The notes beneath the pieces were generated by a model. The model saw nothing but the letters and a program-made list of their open reading frames with translations, ran no database searches and was not told the origin of the DNA. This document shows, in pieces, positions 23,737 to 34,186 of a stretch of DNA of 64,000 nt (position 1 is the stretch's first letter; every line of letters starts with the position of its first letter). The position numbers and the translations under genes are program-made. The stretch covers positions 248,001 through 312,000 of the forward strand of contig JAGHIE010000002.1 in NCBI GenBank assembly GCA_017887325.1. The letters run 5' to 3'. This DNA is from Oscillospiraceae bacterium (GTDB lineage Bacteria > Bacillota > Clostridia > Oscillospirales > Ruminococcaceae).

Positions 23737-25050
23737 ATGAGTAAAACTAAGAAAATTATTACTAGAATAATAAAAATTCTAGCTGTAATAGCTTTAATTT
23801 TTTCTATATTGTCAACATCTTTTTATTTTGTTTTTAATTCAAGTATAAAGAAAGCAAATAGTTCAGGAACAATACCAACAATATTTGGAAAAGAATTTAT
23901 TACCGTAAGCAGTGATAAATTTAATGATATTGTTCCGAAAGGTAGTATGGTAATTTTAAAATCTATTGATGTTTCTAATTTAACAGGAACAGAAGTATTA
24001 GTATATGAAACAGGTAATACTACTGTTGATAATTCTGTATATGGTAAATTTAGTTTAGGCAGAACTATGAAAAGTTCAGATAATAGCCAATCAGAAAATG
24101 TATTTATTCAAAATGTTATTACAGAAGATTCCATAGAAGTTCCATTATCTTCTATTAAATCACAAGCTGTATACCAAATTTCTTATGTTGGTTCTTTAAT
24201 TAATAAAGTATCTACCAATTTAGGTTTACTACAGTTTGTTATTATGCCTATATCTTTGTTTGTAATATTACTGTTAATTTTATTTATTATTAAAATATTA
24301 TCATCTGATAATTCAGAAGAAGTACAAGCTATAGACACTCAAGATGATCAAAAATTCAATTTAAAATTTAATAAAGATGACTTTAATGATGATGATGAAG
24401 CAATATACCAAGATCGACTAGTTAGATTAAAAGATAGATATTCTGATAATAATAATGTTGCTTCAACAGAAAAAATTAATCTTAATTTTGAAAAGAAAGA
24501 ACCGGAAGTTGTATCTGAAATAATTCATTCTAGTGATATTATAAATGATTATGACGAAGATTCTAATGACAGTGATAACTTAAGCTCTGTTGATGAATAT
24601 GAAAAAGAAAATATCGATGAAAATATTCCTGTTGAAACAATGACAGATAATATCATATCCAAAATTATAGATGAGGAAAAAAATACAAGTGAAGCAGAAG
24701 CTCCTAAGTCCTCATATGATGACGCATCAGCTCAAGTTGATGAATTCTTAAGAAGTTTAAATATTGATTTAGATAGTGTTGAACATGAATATATGAATCA
24801 CACCACAATAGAGTTTGATATGGATAAAATAAATGACAAACTATTAGAACAAGATTTATCTAAAGAAGATAAAAGTCAAGCATTACTTGATAATATATTA
24901 ATTGATTTGAAAGATAATGCACTAGATTTTAGATTTGATTCATTAAAATCTGACTCTATAGAAATCAAGGAAAGTCGTAAAGGTGATGGATTTACAATTA
25001 AAACACCTAATTACAAAGCTAATATAAAAGTAGAAATCGATAAAAATTAG
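23737..25050 (+). CDS. Two-helix membrane protein resembling a catalytically dead SipW signal peptidase, with long acidic tail
   Basis: This 437-residue protein is of unknown function. An N-terminal membrane helix (about 10-34) is followed by an outer domain of about 125 residues. A second helix (about 163-188) leads to an acidic, low-complexity cytoplasmic tail of some 250 residues. The outer domain looks like type I signal peptidases of the SipW kind: VSSDKFNDIVPKGSMVILK aligns by eye with the usual SGSMEP box and glycine turn, and ISYVGSLINKVSTNLG with the SipW end before the second helix. The catalytic Ser position appears to be Lys61, and no catalytic His or Lys is apparent in the second box. 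It may be a binding or scaffold protein. Between ylmC and a lipoprotein gene, its role is not indicated by context. Confidence 0.85.
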   Translation: MSKTKKIITRIIKILAVIALIFSILSTSFYFVFNSSIKKANSSGTIPTIFGKEFITVSSDKFNDIVPKGSMVILKSIDVSNLTGTEVLVYETGNTTVDNSVYGKFSLGRTMKSSDNSQSENVFIQNVITEDSIEVPLSSIKSQAVYQISYVGSLINKVSTNLGLLQFVIMPISLFVILLLILFIIKILSSDNSEEVQAIDTQDDQKFNLKFNKDDFNDDDEAIYQDRLVRLKDRYSDNNNVASTEKINLNFEKKEPEVVSEIIHSSDIINDYDEDSNDSDNLSSVDEYEKENIDENIPVETMTDNIISKIIDEEKNTSEAEAPKSSYDDASAQVDEFLRSLNIDLDSVEHEYMNHTTIEFDMDKINDKLLEQDLSKEDKSQALLDNILIDLKDNALDFRFDSLKSDSIEIKESRKGDGFTIKTPNYKANIKVEIDKN

Positions 25051-25055
25051 TTTTT

Positions 25056-25087
25056 AAAAGAGAACACGAAAAAGTGTTCTCTTTTTT
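25056..25087 (+). terminator. Terminator after the SipW-like gene
   Basis: A 12-bp stem (25056-25067 with 25074-25085) is followed by a T run. Confidence 0.85.
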
Positions 25088-25158
25088 GTTATATATTTAT
25101 ACTTATCTTCATATATATGATAACAAAATACATATATAACAAAATTGAGGGTGTTTAA

Positions 25159-26280
25159 ATGAAAAGATTTCTATTGTTAATATCATATTTTTTTATTTTT
25201 ATCACATTATTCTGTTCTTGTAATAACATAAGTTCAATTATAAAAAATCAAGAAAAAAAATTAAATAATAGTGCCATTACTAATTATGAAGAGACCTCTA
25301 AGACTGATAGTAAAAAAATAAACTATGATAACATTAAAGGTGTTTGGATATCCTATTTAGAATATGGATGGTTAATGACTGAAAAAAGTGAAGAAGAATT
25401 CAAAAACAATATAGTTAGTGTATTTGATAATTTAGTTTCTAAAAAAATTAATACCGTAATAGTCCAAGTTCGTTCTCATTCAGATTCATACTATAATTCT
25501 CAATATTATCCTTGGTCTAAATATGTTACAGGTACTGTTTCAAAAAAACCTTCATATGATCCTCTAAAAATAATGGTGCAAGAAGCTCATAAAAGAAATT
25601 TATCAATACATGCATGGATAAATCCATATAGGGTAATGACAGACGAATTAATGGAACAAGTTCCAGATAATTACAGCATAAAAAAATGGTATAAGAATAC
25701 AGAGTATATGGTTAAACATGAAAATTATTGGTATTTAAATCCTAGCAATAATGAAGTACAAGACCTTATAGTTAGTGGTGTAAATGAATTATGTTCTAAC
25801 TATGATATTGATGGAATACAAATCGATGATTATTTCTACGTACCATCACCACAACAATTTAATTGCAATGAAATTACTGCACAAAATAGTACAACTGAAC
25901 TTGTTCAGAAAATTTATAATACAGTAAAAAAAATAGATAAAAATATTTTATTCGGAATAAGCCCTGCTGGAAATTATACCGATAAACCTAAATCTGATAC
26001 AACTCAATATACTCAACTTGAGTTATGGTGTACTCAAACAGGATATATAGACTATGTTGCTCCTCAAATTTATTGGTCCTGTGATGATAAAATTGCACCT
26101 TTTGAAACAATTTTACAAAAATGGGAAAATCTATGCAAAAATAACAAAGTAGATTTAGTGGTAGGATTAGCTGGGTACAAATTTTCTCAAACAAACGAAC
26201 TAAACACACAAATAGATATAGTTAATAACAATAATAATACAAATGGATATATTATATTTAGATATGATAATATAAAATAA
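25159..26280 (+). CDS. GHL10/DUF187 family lipoprotein (YngK-like putative glycosidase)
   Basis: This 373-residue protein has an N-terminal signal ending LFCSC, a plausible lipobox with the lipidated cysteine near residue 20. The main domain is a TIM-barrel glycoside-hydrolase-like fold: GVWISYLEYGW, NTVIVQVRSHSDSYY, IHAWINPYRV and DGIQIDDYF match the YngK/GHL10 family. Members are thought to act on peptidoglycan or other surface glycans, but activity is largely untested. It would sit on the outer face of the membrane. A weak sigma-E-like sequence (25109-25138) lies upstream. The usual C-terminal extensions are missing. Confidence 0.82.
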   Translation: MKRFLLLISYFFIFITLFCSCNNISSIIKNQEKKLNNSAITNYEETSKTDSKKINYDNIKGVWISYLEYGWLMTEKSEEEFKNNIVSVFDNLVSKKINTVIVQVRSHSDSYYNSQYYPWSKYVTGTVSKKPSYDPLKIMVQEAHKRNLSIHAWINPYRVMTDELMEQVPDNYSIKKWYKNTEYMVKHENYWYLNPSNNEVQDLIVSGVNELCSNYDIDGIQIDDYFYVPSPQQFNCNEITAQNSTTELVQKIYNTVKKIDKNILFGISPAGNYTDKPKSDTTQYTQLELWCTQTGYIDYVAPQIYWSCDDKIAPFETILQKWENLCKNNKVDLVVGLAGYKFSQTNELNTQIDIVNNNNNTNGYIIFRYDNIK

Positions 26281-26283
26281 AAT

Positions 26284-26313
26284 AAAAGAACCCTACTTAA
26301 GTAGGGTTCTTTA
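26284..26313. terminator. Bidirectional terminator between the GHL10-type gene and trxA
   Basis: A palindromic stem of about 12 bp (26285-26312) has A and T rich flanks between two convergent genes. Confidence 0.8.
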
Positions 26314-26324
26314 TAATAAATTTA

Positions 26325-26645
26325 TTAAGCATTTTGTATCATATCTTCAATTGCTGATTGAGGTTGTACTCCAACTGTTTTATTCACAATTTCACCATTT
26401 TTGAAAAGAATCAATGTTGGAATTGTCATAATACCATATTCACTTGCTAAAGCATTTGCCTCATCTACATTAACTTTAGCTATTACAGCTTCTTCTCCAA
26501 TAGAATTGCTAACTTCTTCTAATATAGGTGCTAACATTCTGCAAGGTCCACACCAATCTGCCCAAAAATCAACTAATACTGGTTTTGTTGAAGTTGAAAT
26601 TAATTTATTAAATTCATCTGTGTTTTTAATGTGTAAAATACTCAT
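26325..26645 (-). CDS. trxA: Thioredoxin
   Basis: This 106-residue cytoplasmic thioredoxin has the classic active site WCGPC (Cys32 and Cys35), the cis-proline segment MTIPT and the FKNGE loop. It reduces protein disulfides with thioredoxin reductase, which is not encoded nearby. It has TAGGAG before its ATG and its own promoter about 120 bases upstream. Confidence 0.97.
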   Translation of the reverse strand: MSILHIKNTDEFNKLISTSTKPVLVDFWADWCGPCRMLAPILEEVSNSIGEEAVIAKVNVDEANALASEYGIMTIPTLILFKNGEIVNKTVGVQPQSAIEDMIQNA

Positions 26646-26731
26646 AATAAAATCTCCTATCTTTTAACATATTTTAATGTTTTTCTATCTATTTATGTAT
26701 CCAAACATAAAATATACTTTTATACTCTATG

Positions 26732-26775
26732 TTTATTCTTATAATAACACTTATTTATTCTTATAATAACACTTA
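26732..26775. repeat. Perfect 22-bp tandem duplication upstream of trxA and yunB
   Basis: Bases 26732-26753 are repeated exactly at 26754-26775. Each copy contains TTATAATAAC, which reads as a -10-like element on either strand. The second copy holds the -10 of the trxA promoter. Confidence 0.9.
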
Positions 26776-26791
26776 AATGTATTAAAATCAA
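26763..26791 (-). promoter_or_regulatory. Sigma-A promoter for trxA
   Basis: The reverse strand reads TTGATT, 17 bases and TATTAT. The -10 lies in the right copy of the 22-bp repeat. Confidence 0.6.
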
Positions 26792-26846
26792 TATACAAAA
26801 TATGAACAAAACAAATATTATTATTTTTAAGTAGGGAAATACCGTT

Positions 26847-27536
26847 ATGAAAAAATATAAAAAAATAAAATTAAAATTAAAACTAATAACTATATTTTTA
26901 TTATTTATTTTTATTATATCCTACGCAGAAGCAAATATTAGAAATAATATCAAACAAATAAGTAATCATAATAGTAATATCATAGCAAATAAAATTATAT
27001 CTGATGTTGTAACTGAAGAAATTAAAAACTCTGAAATTAAATATAATCAATTAGTACAAATAAAATACAATGATAATCAAGAAATAACATCTGTTCAAAC
27101 AGATAATTTCTATATCAATCAACTTCAAAGTAATATAAATAACAAAATTGTAGATAAATTACAAGAACTAGATGTTATTAAAATTGATATTAATTTAGGT
27201 AGTTTAACATCTTCTAAATTTTTGTATGCCAGAGGACCTAAAATTACTATGAATGCGAAACCAATAGGAAAATTAAATACAAAAATTATTAGTGAATTTA
27301 AATCAACTGGAATAAATCAAACAATACATCGACTTAATATAAATTTATCTTTAAAAATTACTACTATGTTGGGATTTTATACAAATACTGAAAATATTAA
27401 TATTGATATTCCTATTTCTGAAACAATTATTGTTGGTAAAGTTCCTGAATATTATACAAGTGTAATTGGAGAAAGTGAAGAAGCTATATCTAAAATAAAC
27501 GAATATTCCCCAAATAATCAAATCAATATAGAATAA
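26847..27536 (+). CDS. yunB: Sporulation protein YunB
   Basis: This 229-residue protein has one N-terminal membrane helix (about 8-28) and an outer domain. The conserved YunB block is visible in LGSLTSSKFLYARGPKI and later PISETIIVGKVPEYYT. In Bacillus it is a sigma-E gene required for efficient spore formation, with no biochemical role known. It precedes tepA-spoIIIE. I see no clear sigma-E promoter here. The ribosome binding site GTAGGGA is ordinary. Confidence 0.9.
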   Translation: MKKYKKIKLKLKLITIFLLFIFIISYAEANIRNNIKQISNHNSNIIANKIISDVVTEEIKNSEIKYNQLVQIKYNDNQEITSVQTDNFYINQLQSNINNKIVDKLQELDVIKIDINLGSLTSSKFLYARGPKITMNAKPIGKLNTKIISEFKSTGINQTIHRLNINLSLKITTMLGFYTNTENINIDIPISETIIVGKVPEYYTSVIGESEEAISKINEYSPNNQINIE

Positions 27537-27587
27537 ATTAATTTGTATAGGGCAATAATAATAAAAAATATGGGGAGATTTTAAAAT

Positions 27588-28292
27588 ATGATTAATGAAT
27601 TAAAAAATAATGAAGATGAAATAAATGAAGAACAAGAAGAACAAAATGATGTTAACGATAGCATTGTAGATATGTCTAATGTTACAACAAAAGGCAAACA
27701 TATGATACACTGCCTAACCATAATAGGTCAGATAGAAGGACATTATATATTACCATCACAAAATAAAACAACTAAATATGAACACATTATTCCTCAATTG
27801 GTGGCAATTGAAGAGGACACAAATATCGAAGGATTATTAATATTAATCAATACCGTCGGTGGTGATGTTGAAGCAGGTCTTGCAATAGCAGAACTAATTG
27901 CTGGTATGAAAAAACCAACTGTTTCTATTGTATTAGGTGGAGGACATTCAATAGGTGTTCCTTTAGCTGTCAGTGCAAAACAATCTTTTATAGTACCATC
28001 TGCAACAATGACAATTCATCCAGTAAGAATGAGTGGTTTAGTATTAGGGGTACCTCAAACTTTTTCTTATTTTGAAAAAATGCAAGATAGAATAGTAAAC
28101 TTTGTTATTAAAAACTCTAAAATAAAAGAAGAAAGATTTACTAATCTTATGATGAATACCGGAGAACTTGCAATGGATATGGGAACAGTGCTTAATGGTA
28201 ATGCTGCCGTAAAAGAAGGTCTTATTGATAATCTAGGAGGATTATCTGATGCCATTGAATGTCTATACAATTTAATTGAAAAAAACAAATAA
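27588..28292 (+). CDS. tepA: TepA/YmfB-type ClpP-like serine peptidase
   Basis: This 234-residue cytosolic serine peptidase is of the ClpP/crotonase fold. [14 protein letters not shown] and [14 protein letters not shown] (nucleophile Ser in GHSIG), then [10 protein letters not shown] with the catalytic His, match TepA. TepA was reported to aid protein secretion in Bacillus and to degrade spore proteins. The order tepA-spoIIIE is conserved with Bacillus, where a small ylzJ gene intervenes; it is absent here. An acidic N-terminal stretch of about 25 residues precedes the core. Confidence 0.9.
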   Translation: MINELKNNEDEINEEQEEQNDVNDSIVDMSNVTTKGKHMIHCLTIIGQIEGHYILPSQNKTTKYEHIIPQLVAIEEDTNIEGLLILINTVGGDVEAGLAIAELIAGMKKPTVSIVLGGGHSIGVPLAVSAKQSFIVPSATMTIHPVRMSGLVLGVPQTFSYFEKMQDRIVNFVIKNSKIKEERFTNLMMNTGELAMDMGTVLNGNAAVKEGLIDNLGGLSDAIECLYNLIEKNK

Positions 28293-28340
28293 AATATCAT
28301 TATTTGTAGATCAAAAAATATAAATATTTTTTTAAAATAG

Positions 28341-28369
28341 TTGATAAAATCAAAGAATAAAGGTAAAAT
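28341..28369 (+). promoter_or_regulatory. Sigma-A promoter for spoIIIE
   Basis: TTGATA, 17 bases and TAAAAT lie about 80 bases upstream of the chosen start. Confidence 0.65.
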
Positions 28370-28394
28370 ATAATAGTATAAGTATGTTTAATAA

Positions 28395-28424
28395 AAGGTA
28401 TATGGTTGTAAAGCTATATACCTT
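28395..28424 (+). promoter_or_regulatory. Hairpin in the spoIIIE leader
   Basis: Positions 28395-28406 pair with 28413-28424 (12 pairs including two G-T) just before the ribosome binding site GGAAAGGA. No T run follows, so it is not a terminator. Confidence 0.5.
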
Positions 28425-28449
28425 AAAAGTATGTGGAAAGGAAATAATA

Positions 28450-31032
28450 ATGGCAAACAACAAAAGTACTAAAAATAAAACAACTAAAAGAACTTATAAT
28501 AAAAAAAATACAAGCTCTAAAAAATCTACAAGTAAAAAAGATCAAAAACATAGAATGCAAATTAGTGCAATAATTTTATTTGGCATATCATTATTATTGG
28601 GTTCTTTAGTACTTGTTCCAGGTCAAAATATATGGAATATATTACATAATATAATTTTAGGAATATTTGGATTTACATCATATCTTCTTCCTTTATTGTT
28701 AATTTACATATCAATAAAAGTGAATATTGATGAGAATATCAATAGTATTAAACCTAAACTTATACAAGCTGGTCTGTTACTAGCTGTATTAAGTGGATTT
28801 ATTCAAACTACTTTTATCGGTGAATATCCTGGAGAAAACTTTTTTGATAGTCTAATTAATTTATATACAAATGGAGAAAAGCTACATAGTAGTGGCCTGA
28901 TAAGTTCACTTATTGGATGGCCTCTCATGGCTGCTTGTGGCAGAGTTGGTGCTACAATTATCTATATTATATTAGCAATTGTATTAATTCTTCTTTTCTC
29001 TGGAAATACTGTTGTTGATGCATTTAAAATCTTTTCTAAACCAGTCGAACACATAGAAAATGAATATGTTAGAAAACGAGAAGAAATAGAAGAAAGACAA
29101 GAACAAGAAGAAATACAAAAACACAAAAATATTGATTTCAAAAACACAGATTATAATATAGATGTTCCTATAGGTCCATTCAAAAAATTAAAGTCAAAAT
29201 TTAATAAAAATGATAATATAGACTTTAGTGAATTAGATAAAGCTTTAAACACTAAAATAAACAAAACTATTGATGAAAAGTCACCTGCTGAAACATTTTT
29301 AGAAACAGTTAAAGAATATAAAGATACTACACCGCCAAAACAAGAAGTAAATAAAGAAAAACAATTAGATGATTTAATAGAAAAAGCATTGCCTATAAAA
29401 GAAAAAAATCCTATTAAAATAGATGATTTAGCTGAAAATAATAAAACAACCGAAAGTTCTGAAAAAATAAAACTTGAAGAAGAAGAAAAAGAACAACTTT
29501 CAAAAGAAATAGAAAATCAAATTAATCAAGAAAAAAAAGTTGTAGAATATAAAAAACCACCATTAAGCTTATTAAAAGCTCCTGTAAACAAAGTTAATCA
29601 AGATTTAAGTAGTGAGTTAAAAGCAAATGCAGAAGTTTTAGTTAATACATTAAAAAGTTTTGGTGTAGAAACTAGAATTATTGATATAAGTAGAGGTCCT
29701 ACTGTAACAAGATATGAATTACAACCATCTGCAGGTGTCAAGATTAGCAAAATTACAAATTTAGCTGATGATATAGCTTTAAATTTAGCAGCTGGAGGAG
29801 TTAGAATTGAAGCTCCTATACCCAATAAAGCTGCTGTTGGAATAGAAATTCCAAATAAAAAAACTGAAATGGTTTCTATAAGAGAAGTAATAGATTCAGA
29901 TTCTTTTAAAAACTTTGATAGTAAATTAGCTGTAGCTTTAGGTAGAGATATTTCTGGTAAAGAAATTGTTTTTGACATAGCAAAAATGCCACATATGTTA
30001 ATTGCTGGTGCTACTGGTTCTGGTAAATCTGTTTGTATTAATACTCTTATTATGAGTATATTATACAAATCAAATCCAGAAGAAGTTAAATTACTTATGA
30101 TAGACCCTAAGGTTGTTGAACTCGGTATATATAATGGTATTCCACATTTACTAGTACCTGTTGTAACAGATCCGAGAAAAGCTGCTGGCGCATTAGGTTG
30201 GGCAGTAACTGAAATGCTAAATAGATACAAATTATTTGCTGACAATCAAGTTAGGGATATAAATGGTTATAATGATTTAGCAAAAGAAAACCCTGAAATA
30301 TCACCACTTCCACAAGTTGTAATAATAATAGACGAGTTAGCTGACTTAATGATGGCTTCACCTAAGGAAGTAGAGGATTATATTTGTAGATTGGCACAAA
30401 TGGCCAGGGCTGCTGGTATGCATTTAGTAATAGCTACACAAAGGCCATCAGTTGATGTTATTACTGGCGTAATTAAAGCAAATATTCCATCAAGAATAGC
30501 TTTTTCTGTATCATCACAAGTAGACTCTAGAACTATTATCGACTCTGGTGGAGCAGAAAAATTATTGGGCAGAGGAGATATGCTATTTGCTCCTTCTGGT
30601 TCACCAAAACCTATTAGAGTTCAATGCTGTTATGTTAGTGATAAAGAAGTAGAGTCTGTTGTTAAATTCGTTAAAAACGAAGCAAAAACAGAATATGACG
30701 ATAATATCATCAATGAAATAGAAAAACAATCTACCCAAGAACCTCAAAAAAATAATACAAACACAAATTCTTCTAGTGATAATGAAGATGAATTGATTCC
30801 TCAAGCTATTGATTTAGTTGTAGAAGCTGGACAAGCATCAACTTCTTATTTACAAAGAAGATTAAAAGTAGGTTATGCTAGAGCTGCTAGGCTTATTGAT
30901 GAAATGGAAGCTAAAGGTATTGTAGGTCCATTTGAAGGTAGTAAACCTAGACAAGTTTTAATCAGTAAAAATGATTGGTATGAACTTAAATTAAACAAAC
31001 AACAAGAATTAGAAAACAATGGTAATAAATAG
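28450..31032 (+). CDS. spoIIIE: DNA translocase FtsK/SpoIIIE
   Basis: This 860-residue translocase moves chromosomal DNA through the septum in division and into the forespore. A basic N-terminus and four membrane helices (within about residues 40-190) are followed by a charged linker. The motor carries Walker A GATGSGKS at 520-527 and Walker [14 protein letters not shown]. The C-terminal gamma domain ([20 protein letters not shown]) reads KOPS/SRS polarity sequences. The ATG at 28450 is chosen for GGAAAGGA eight bases upstream. In-frame upstream codons would cover a leader hairpin. Confidence 0.97.
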   Translation: MANNKSTKNKTTKRTYNKKNTSSKKSTSKKDQKHRMQISAIILFGISLLLGSLVLVPGQNIWNILHNIILGIFGFTSYLLPLLLIYISIKVNIDENINSIKPKLIQAGLLLAVLSGFIQTTFIGEYPGENFFDSLINLYTNGEKLHSSGLISSLIGWPLMAACGRVGATIIYIILAIVLILLFSGNTVVDAFKIFSKPVEHIENEYVRKREEIEERQEQEEIQKHKNIDFKNTDYNIDVPIGPFKKLKSKFNKNDNIDFSELDKALNTKINKTIDEKSPAETFLETVKEYKDTTPPKQEVNKEKQLDDLIEKALPIKEKNPIKIDDLAENNKTTESSEKIKLEEEEKEQLSKEIENQINQEKKVVEYKKPPLSLLKAPVNKVNQDLSSELKANAEVLVNTLKSFGVETRIIDISRGPTVTRYELQPSAGVKISKITNLADDIALNLAAGGVRIEAPIPNKAAVGIEIPNKKTEMVSIREVIDSDSFKNFDSKLAVALGRDISGKEIVFDIAKMPHMLIAGATGSGKSVCINTLIMSILYKSNPEEVKLLMIDPKVVELGIYNGIPHLLVPVVTDPRKAAGALGWAVTEMLNRYKLFADNQVRDINGYNDLAKENPEISPLPQVVIIIDELADLMMASPKEVEDYICRLAQMARAAGMHLVIATQRPSVDVITGVIKANIPSRIAFSVSSQVDSRTIIDSGGAEKLLGRGDMLFAPSGSPKPIRVQCCYVSDKEVESVVKFVKNEAKTEYDDNIINEIEKQSTQEPQKNNTNTNSSSDNEDELIPQAIDLVVEAGQASTSYLQRRLKVGYARAARLIDEMEAKGIVGPFEGSKPRQVLISKNDWYELKLNKQQELENNGNK

Positions 31033-31040
31033 GAGGATTT

Positions 31041-32951
31041 ATGGCAGGATTTTTACCAATATCTAAAAAAGATATGATAGAAAGAAATATAGAACAATTA
31101 GATTTTATTTGCATTACTGGAGATGCTTATGTAGATCACCCTTCTTTTGGTATAGCTATTATATCAAGAGTTTTAGAATCTCAAGGTTTTAATGTGGGAA
31201 TAATCTCTCAGCCAAACTGGAAAACAAATGATGATTTTTTTAAGTTAGGAAAACCTAAATATGCTTTTTTAGTAACATCTGGAAATATTGACTCAATGGT
31301 ATCTCATTATACAGTAGCTAAAAGATTAAGAAGTACTGATGCATATACTGCTGGCGGAAAAGCTGGTAAAAGACCAGACAGAGCAGTTATCGTATATTCA
31401 AATAAACTAAAAGAAATTTTCCCTGATATACCTGTATTAATTGGTGGTTTAGAAGCATCTTTAAGACGATTTGCACACTATGATTACTGGGACAACAAAG
31501 TTAGACGCTCTATTCTTTGTGACTCAAAAGCTGATTTATTGATGTATGGTATGGGTGAATTGCAAATAACAGAAATTGCAAAAAGATTTAAAGAAGGTAA
31601 AACTGTTGATACAATGACAGATATAAGAGGAACTTGCTATTTAACAGAACCTCGCAACACTCCTTTTAAATCAGTAGAATGTCCTAATTTTGATATAGTA
31701 TCAACTGATAAAAAAAGTTATGCAAAAGCAACAAAACTACAAATGTTTGAACAAGATGAAGTTTATGGTAGAACAGTAGTTCAAAGACAAGGAGATATGA
31801 TGTTAGTGCAAAATCCTCCTATGAGAACTCTTACAACTTCAGAGCTTGACAGGGTTTATGCATTACCATATATGAGAATGTATCACCCTAGTTATGAAAA
31901 ACTTGGTGGAGTACCTGCTATTGAAGAAGTTGAATTTTCAATAGCACATAATAGAGGTTGTTTTGGTGCTTGTAATTTCTGCGCAATAGCATTTCACCAA
32001 GGAAGAAAAATTGCTGTAAGAAGTGAAAAATCAGTTTTAATTGAGGCTGAACAAATGACACATAATCCTAGATTTAAAGGGTATATTCATGATGTTGGTG
32101 GTCCTACTGCTAACTTTAGACAACCATCTTGTAAAAAACAAATAGAACATGGTTTGTGTAAAGATAGAAAATGTTTAGCTCCAACTCCTTGTAAAGCTCT
32201 TGAAGTAAATCATGAAGAATACTTGCAAATGTTGAGAAAATTAAGAGCAATAGATGGAGTAAAAAAAGTATTTATCCGTTCTGGTATACGATATGATTAT
32301 TTGGTAGAAGATAAAGATGAATCATTTTTTGATGAATTAATAAAGTATCATGTAAGTGGACAATTAAAAGTTGCACCAGAACACTGCAGTAATGTTGTTT
32401 TAGATAAAATGGGAAAACCTCATATAGAAACATATACAAAATTTGTTAGAAAATTCTACGAAAAAACAAAACAGGCAAATAAAGAACAATACTTAGTTCC
32501 ATACCTAATGTCTTCTCATCCAGGTTCAACATTAAATGAAGCTATTGAGTTAGCTTGTTTCTTAAAAAAAGAAAAAATACATCCAGAACAAGTACAAGAT
32601 TTCTATCCAACACCTGGTACTATTTCAACTTGTATGTATTATACAGGATTAGATCCATATACAATGGAAAAAGTGTATGTTCCAACTGATCCTCAAGAAA
32701 AAGCTATGCAAAGAGCACTACTGCAATATTTTAATCCTAAAAATAAGGAATTAGTATTAAAAGCTCTTAAAAAAGCTAAAAGATTTGATTTAATTGGACA
32801 TGGTAAAAACGCATTAGTAAGTGATGATACCCCTCAAAAGAACAAAGAAAATAATAAAAGAATTGTAACAAACAGAAATGCAAAATTAAAAGGTAAGGGA
32901 AAATGGCAAAAAGGAAATACAAAAAATCAAACAAAAAGAAAGAAAGTTTAA
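31041..32951 (+). CDS. YgiQ family radical SAM protein
   Basis: This 636-residue protein matches the large UPF0313/YgiQ family. The N-terminal B12-binding-like region starts [34 protein letters not shown]. The radical SAM motif CFGACNFC sits mid-protein with HNRGCFGAC before it. Further cysteines in [12 protein letters not shown] may hold another cluster. The family is widespread but its reaction is not known. The C-terminus is lysine-rich. It starts eight bases after spoIIIE with AGGAGG. Its last 49 bases overlap the next gene. Confidence 0.93.
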   Translation: MAGFLPISKKDMIERNIEQLDFICITGDAYVDHPSFGIAIISRVLESQGFNVGIISQPNWKTNDDFFKLGKPKYAFLVTSGNIDSMVSHYTVAKRLRSTDAYTAGGKAGKRPDRAVIVYSNKLKEIFPDIPVLIGGLEASLRRFAHYDYWDNKVRRSILCDSKADLLMYGMGELQITEIAKRFKEGKTVDTMTDIRGTCYLTEPRNTPFKSVECPNFDIVSTDKKSYAKATKLQMFEQDEVYGRTVVQRQGDMMLVQNPPMRTLTTSELDRVYALPYMRMYHPSYEKLGGVPAIEEVEFSIAHNRGCFGACNFCAIAFHQGRKIAVRSEKSVLIEAEQMTHNPRFKGYIHDVGGPTANFRQPSCKKQIEHGLCKDRKCLAPTPCKALEVNHEEYLQMLRKLRAIDGVKKVFIRSGIRYDYLVEDKDESFFDELIKYHVSGQLKVAPEHCSNVVLDKMGKPHIETYTKFVRKFYEKTKQANKEQYLVPYLMSSHPGSTLNEAIELACFLKKEKIHPEQVQDFYPTPGTISTCMYYTGLDPYTMEKVYVPTDPQEKAMQRALLQYFNPKNKELVLKALKKAKRFDLIGHGKNALVSDDTPQKNKENNKRIVTNRNAKLKGKGKWQKGNTKNQTKRKKV

Positions 32952-33883
32952 CAAGTAAAATACATACTTTGTTATTAATAGTTGTTTTCTTTTGTATAAT
33001 AATAACTGTAAATTCGTATAAAAGTATATCTGAATATATTCCTACATGGCAATCTTTATATACACAAATTATTTCATATACTAATCAAAATATCGAAATA
33101 GACAAAAATGTAAATGGTACTAGCAAAGTTCACTACATTGATGTTGGACAAGGTAGTTCTATTCTGATACAATCAGATGATAAAAATGTTCTTATAGATG
33201 GTGGAGAAACATACGCTGGTGAAAAGGTTACCAACTATATTAAAAATCTTAATATACAAAAATTAGACTATGTTGTAGCAACACACCCACATTCAGACCA
33301 TATAGGTGGATTAGTTAATGTTTTTGAAAATATTAGAGTAGACAATGTTATCATGCCAGATTTACCTAGCAATATTACACCAACTACTAGAATATATGAG
33401 AAATTTTTAAATTTAATTGTGGAAAAAAATATAACTGTTATTCCAGCTAGTGTAGGAAATAAATATGAACTTAATCAAGGAACTATGTATATATTAGGTC
33501 CAACTGGTGTTTATGATAATTTAAATGATATGTCGATTGCAGTTAAATTTGTTTATGGAAACACAGCATTTTTATCTACTGGAGATATGGAAAAACAGTC
33601 TGAAATTGGCCTTATAAATACAGGTTATGATTTAACTGCTGATGTTTTTGCTTTGAGTCATCATGGTTCAAAATATGGCAATATAGACGAACTTCTTAAT
33701 AAAATAAATGCTAAATATTATGTAGCACAATGTGGTTACGATAATGAATATGGCCATCCACATAATGAAGCTATAGATAGAGTTATAAAAAGAAATGGAA
33801 TTTTATTAAGAAGTGATTTAAATGGTGATATAGTTTTTACATCTAATGGAAAAGATTTAACTGTAGAAAAGCAAAAGGAATGA
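32903..33883 (+). CDS. ComEC/Rec2-like secreted metallo-beta-lactamase-fold hydrolase
   Basis: This 326-residue protein has a basic N-terminus, one membrane anchor (about 20-38), then an outer metallo-beta-lactamase domain like the C-terminal part of ComEC. Metal motifs are [24 protein letters not shown] (HxHxDH), STGDME and SHHGSKYG. Proteins of this stand-alone type in Clostridia are often annotated as MBL-fold hydrolases and may be extracellular nucleases; that is not shown here. It overlaps the YgiQ gene in another frame and precedes a DUF3006 gene, its usual partner. Confidence 0.88.
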   Translation: MAKRKYKKSNKKKESLTSKIHTLLLIVVFFCIIITVNSYKSISEYIPTWQSLYTQIISYTNQNIEIDKNVNGTSKVHYIDVGQGSSILIQSDDKNVLIDGGETYAGEKVTNYIKNLNIQKLDYVVATHPHSDHIGGLVNVFENIRVDNVIMPDLPSNITPTTRIYEKFLNLIVEKNITVIPASVGNKYELNQGTMYILGPTGVYDNLNDMSIAVKFVYGNTAFLSTGDMEKQSEIGLINTGYDLTADVFALSHHGSKYGNIDELLNKINAKYYVAQCGYDNEYGHPHNEAIDRVIKRNGILLRSDLNGDIVFTSNGKDLTVEKQKE

Positions 33884-33890
33884 ATATAAA

Positions 33891-34103
33891 ATGTTAATTG
33901 TAGAGAGAATAATAAATAATACAGTAATACTTGAAACAGACGATTTAACTCATATAAAAGAAGATATATCTAAATTTACTTATAATGTTAAACTTGGAGA
34001 TGTTGTTATTTTTAATAATAATCAATATATTTTTGATGAAGAAAATACAATTAAACGAAAAAAAATAATTGAAAAAATATCCAAAAATATATTTAATAAA
34101 TAA
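33891..34103 (+). CDS. DUF3006 domain protein
   Basis: This 70-residue protein is rich in beta strands: MLIVERIINNTVILETDD followed by LGDVVIFNNN. The pattern and place fit DUF3006, whose members regularly follow ComEC-like MBL genes. Function is unknown; joint occurrence suggests that it modulates or partners the hydrolase. It lacks a signal peptide, so it probably stays in the cytosol while its neighbour is outside. It starts seven bases after that gene. Confidence 0.8.
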   Translation: MLIVERIINNTVILETDDLTHIKEDISKFTYNVKLGDVVIFNNNQYIFDEENTIKRKKIIEKISKNIFNK

Positions 34104-34107
34104 CTAC

Positions 34108-34136
34108 TTGATATTTTTATTTGCAAATGCTAAAAT
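34108..34136 (+). promoter_or_regulatory. Sigma-A promoter for miaB
   Basis: TTGATA, 17 bases and TAAAAT start five bases after the DUF3006 stop codon. Confidence 0.65.
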
Positions 34137-34186
34137 ATATTGGTTGGATTATATTATTAAATAATCAATGATGGAGGAATAAATTC

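Noticed and set aside
28384-28449. Longer N-terminus for SpoIIIE
   Set aside because: The in-frame stretch covers a leader hairpin and has no ribosome binding site; the ATG at 28450 has GGAAAGGA.
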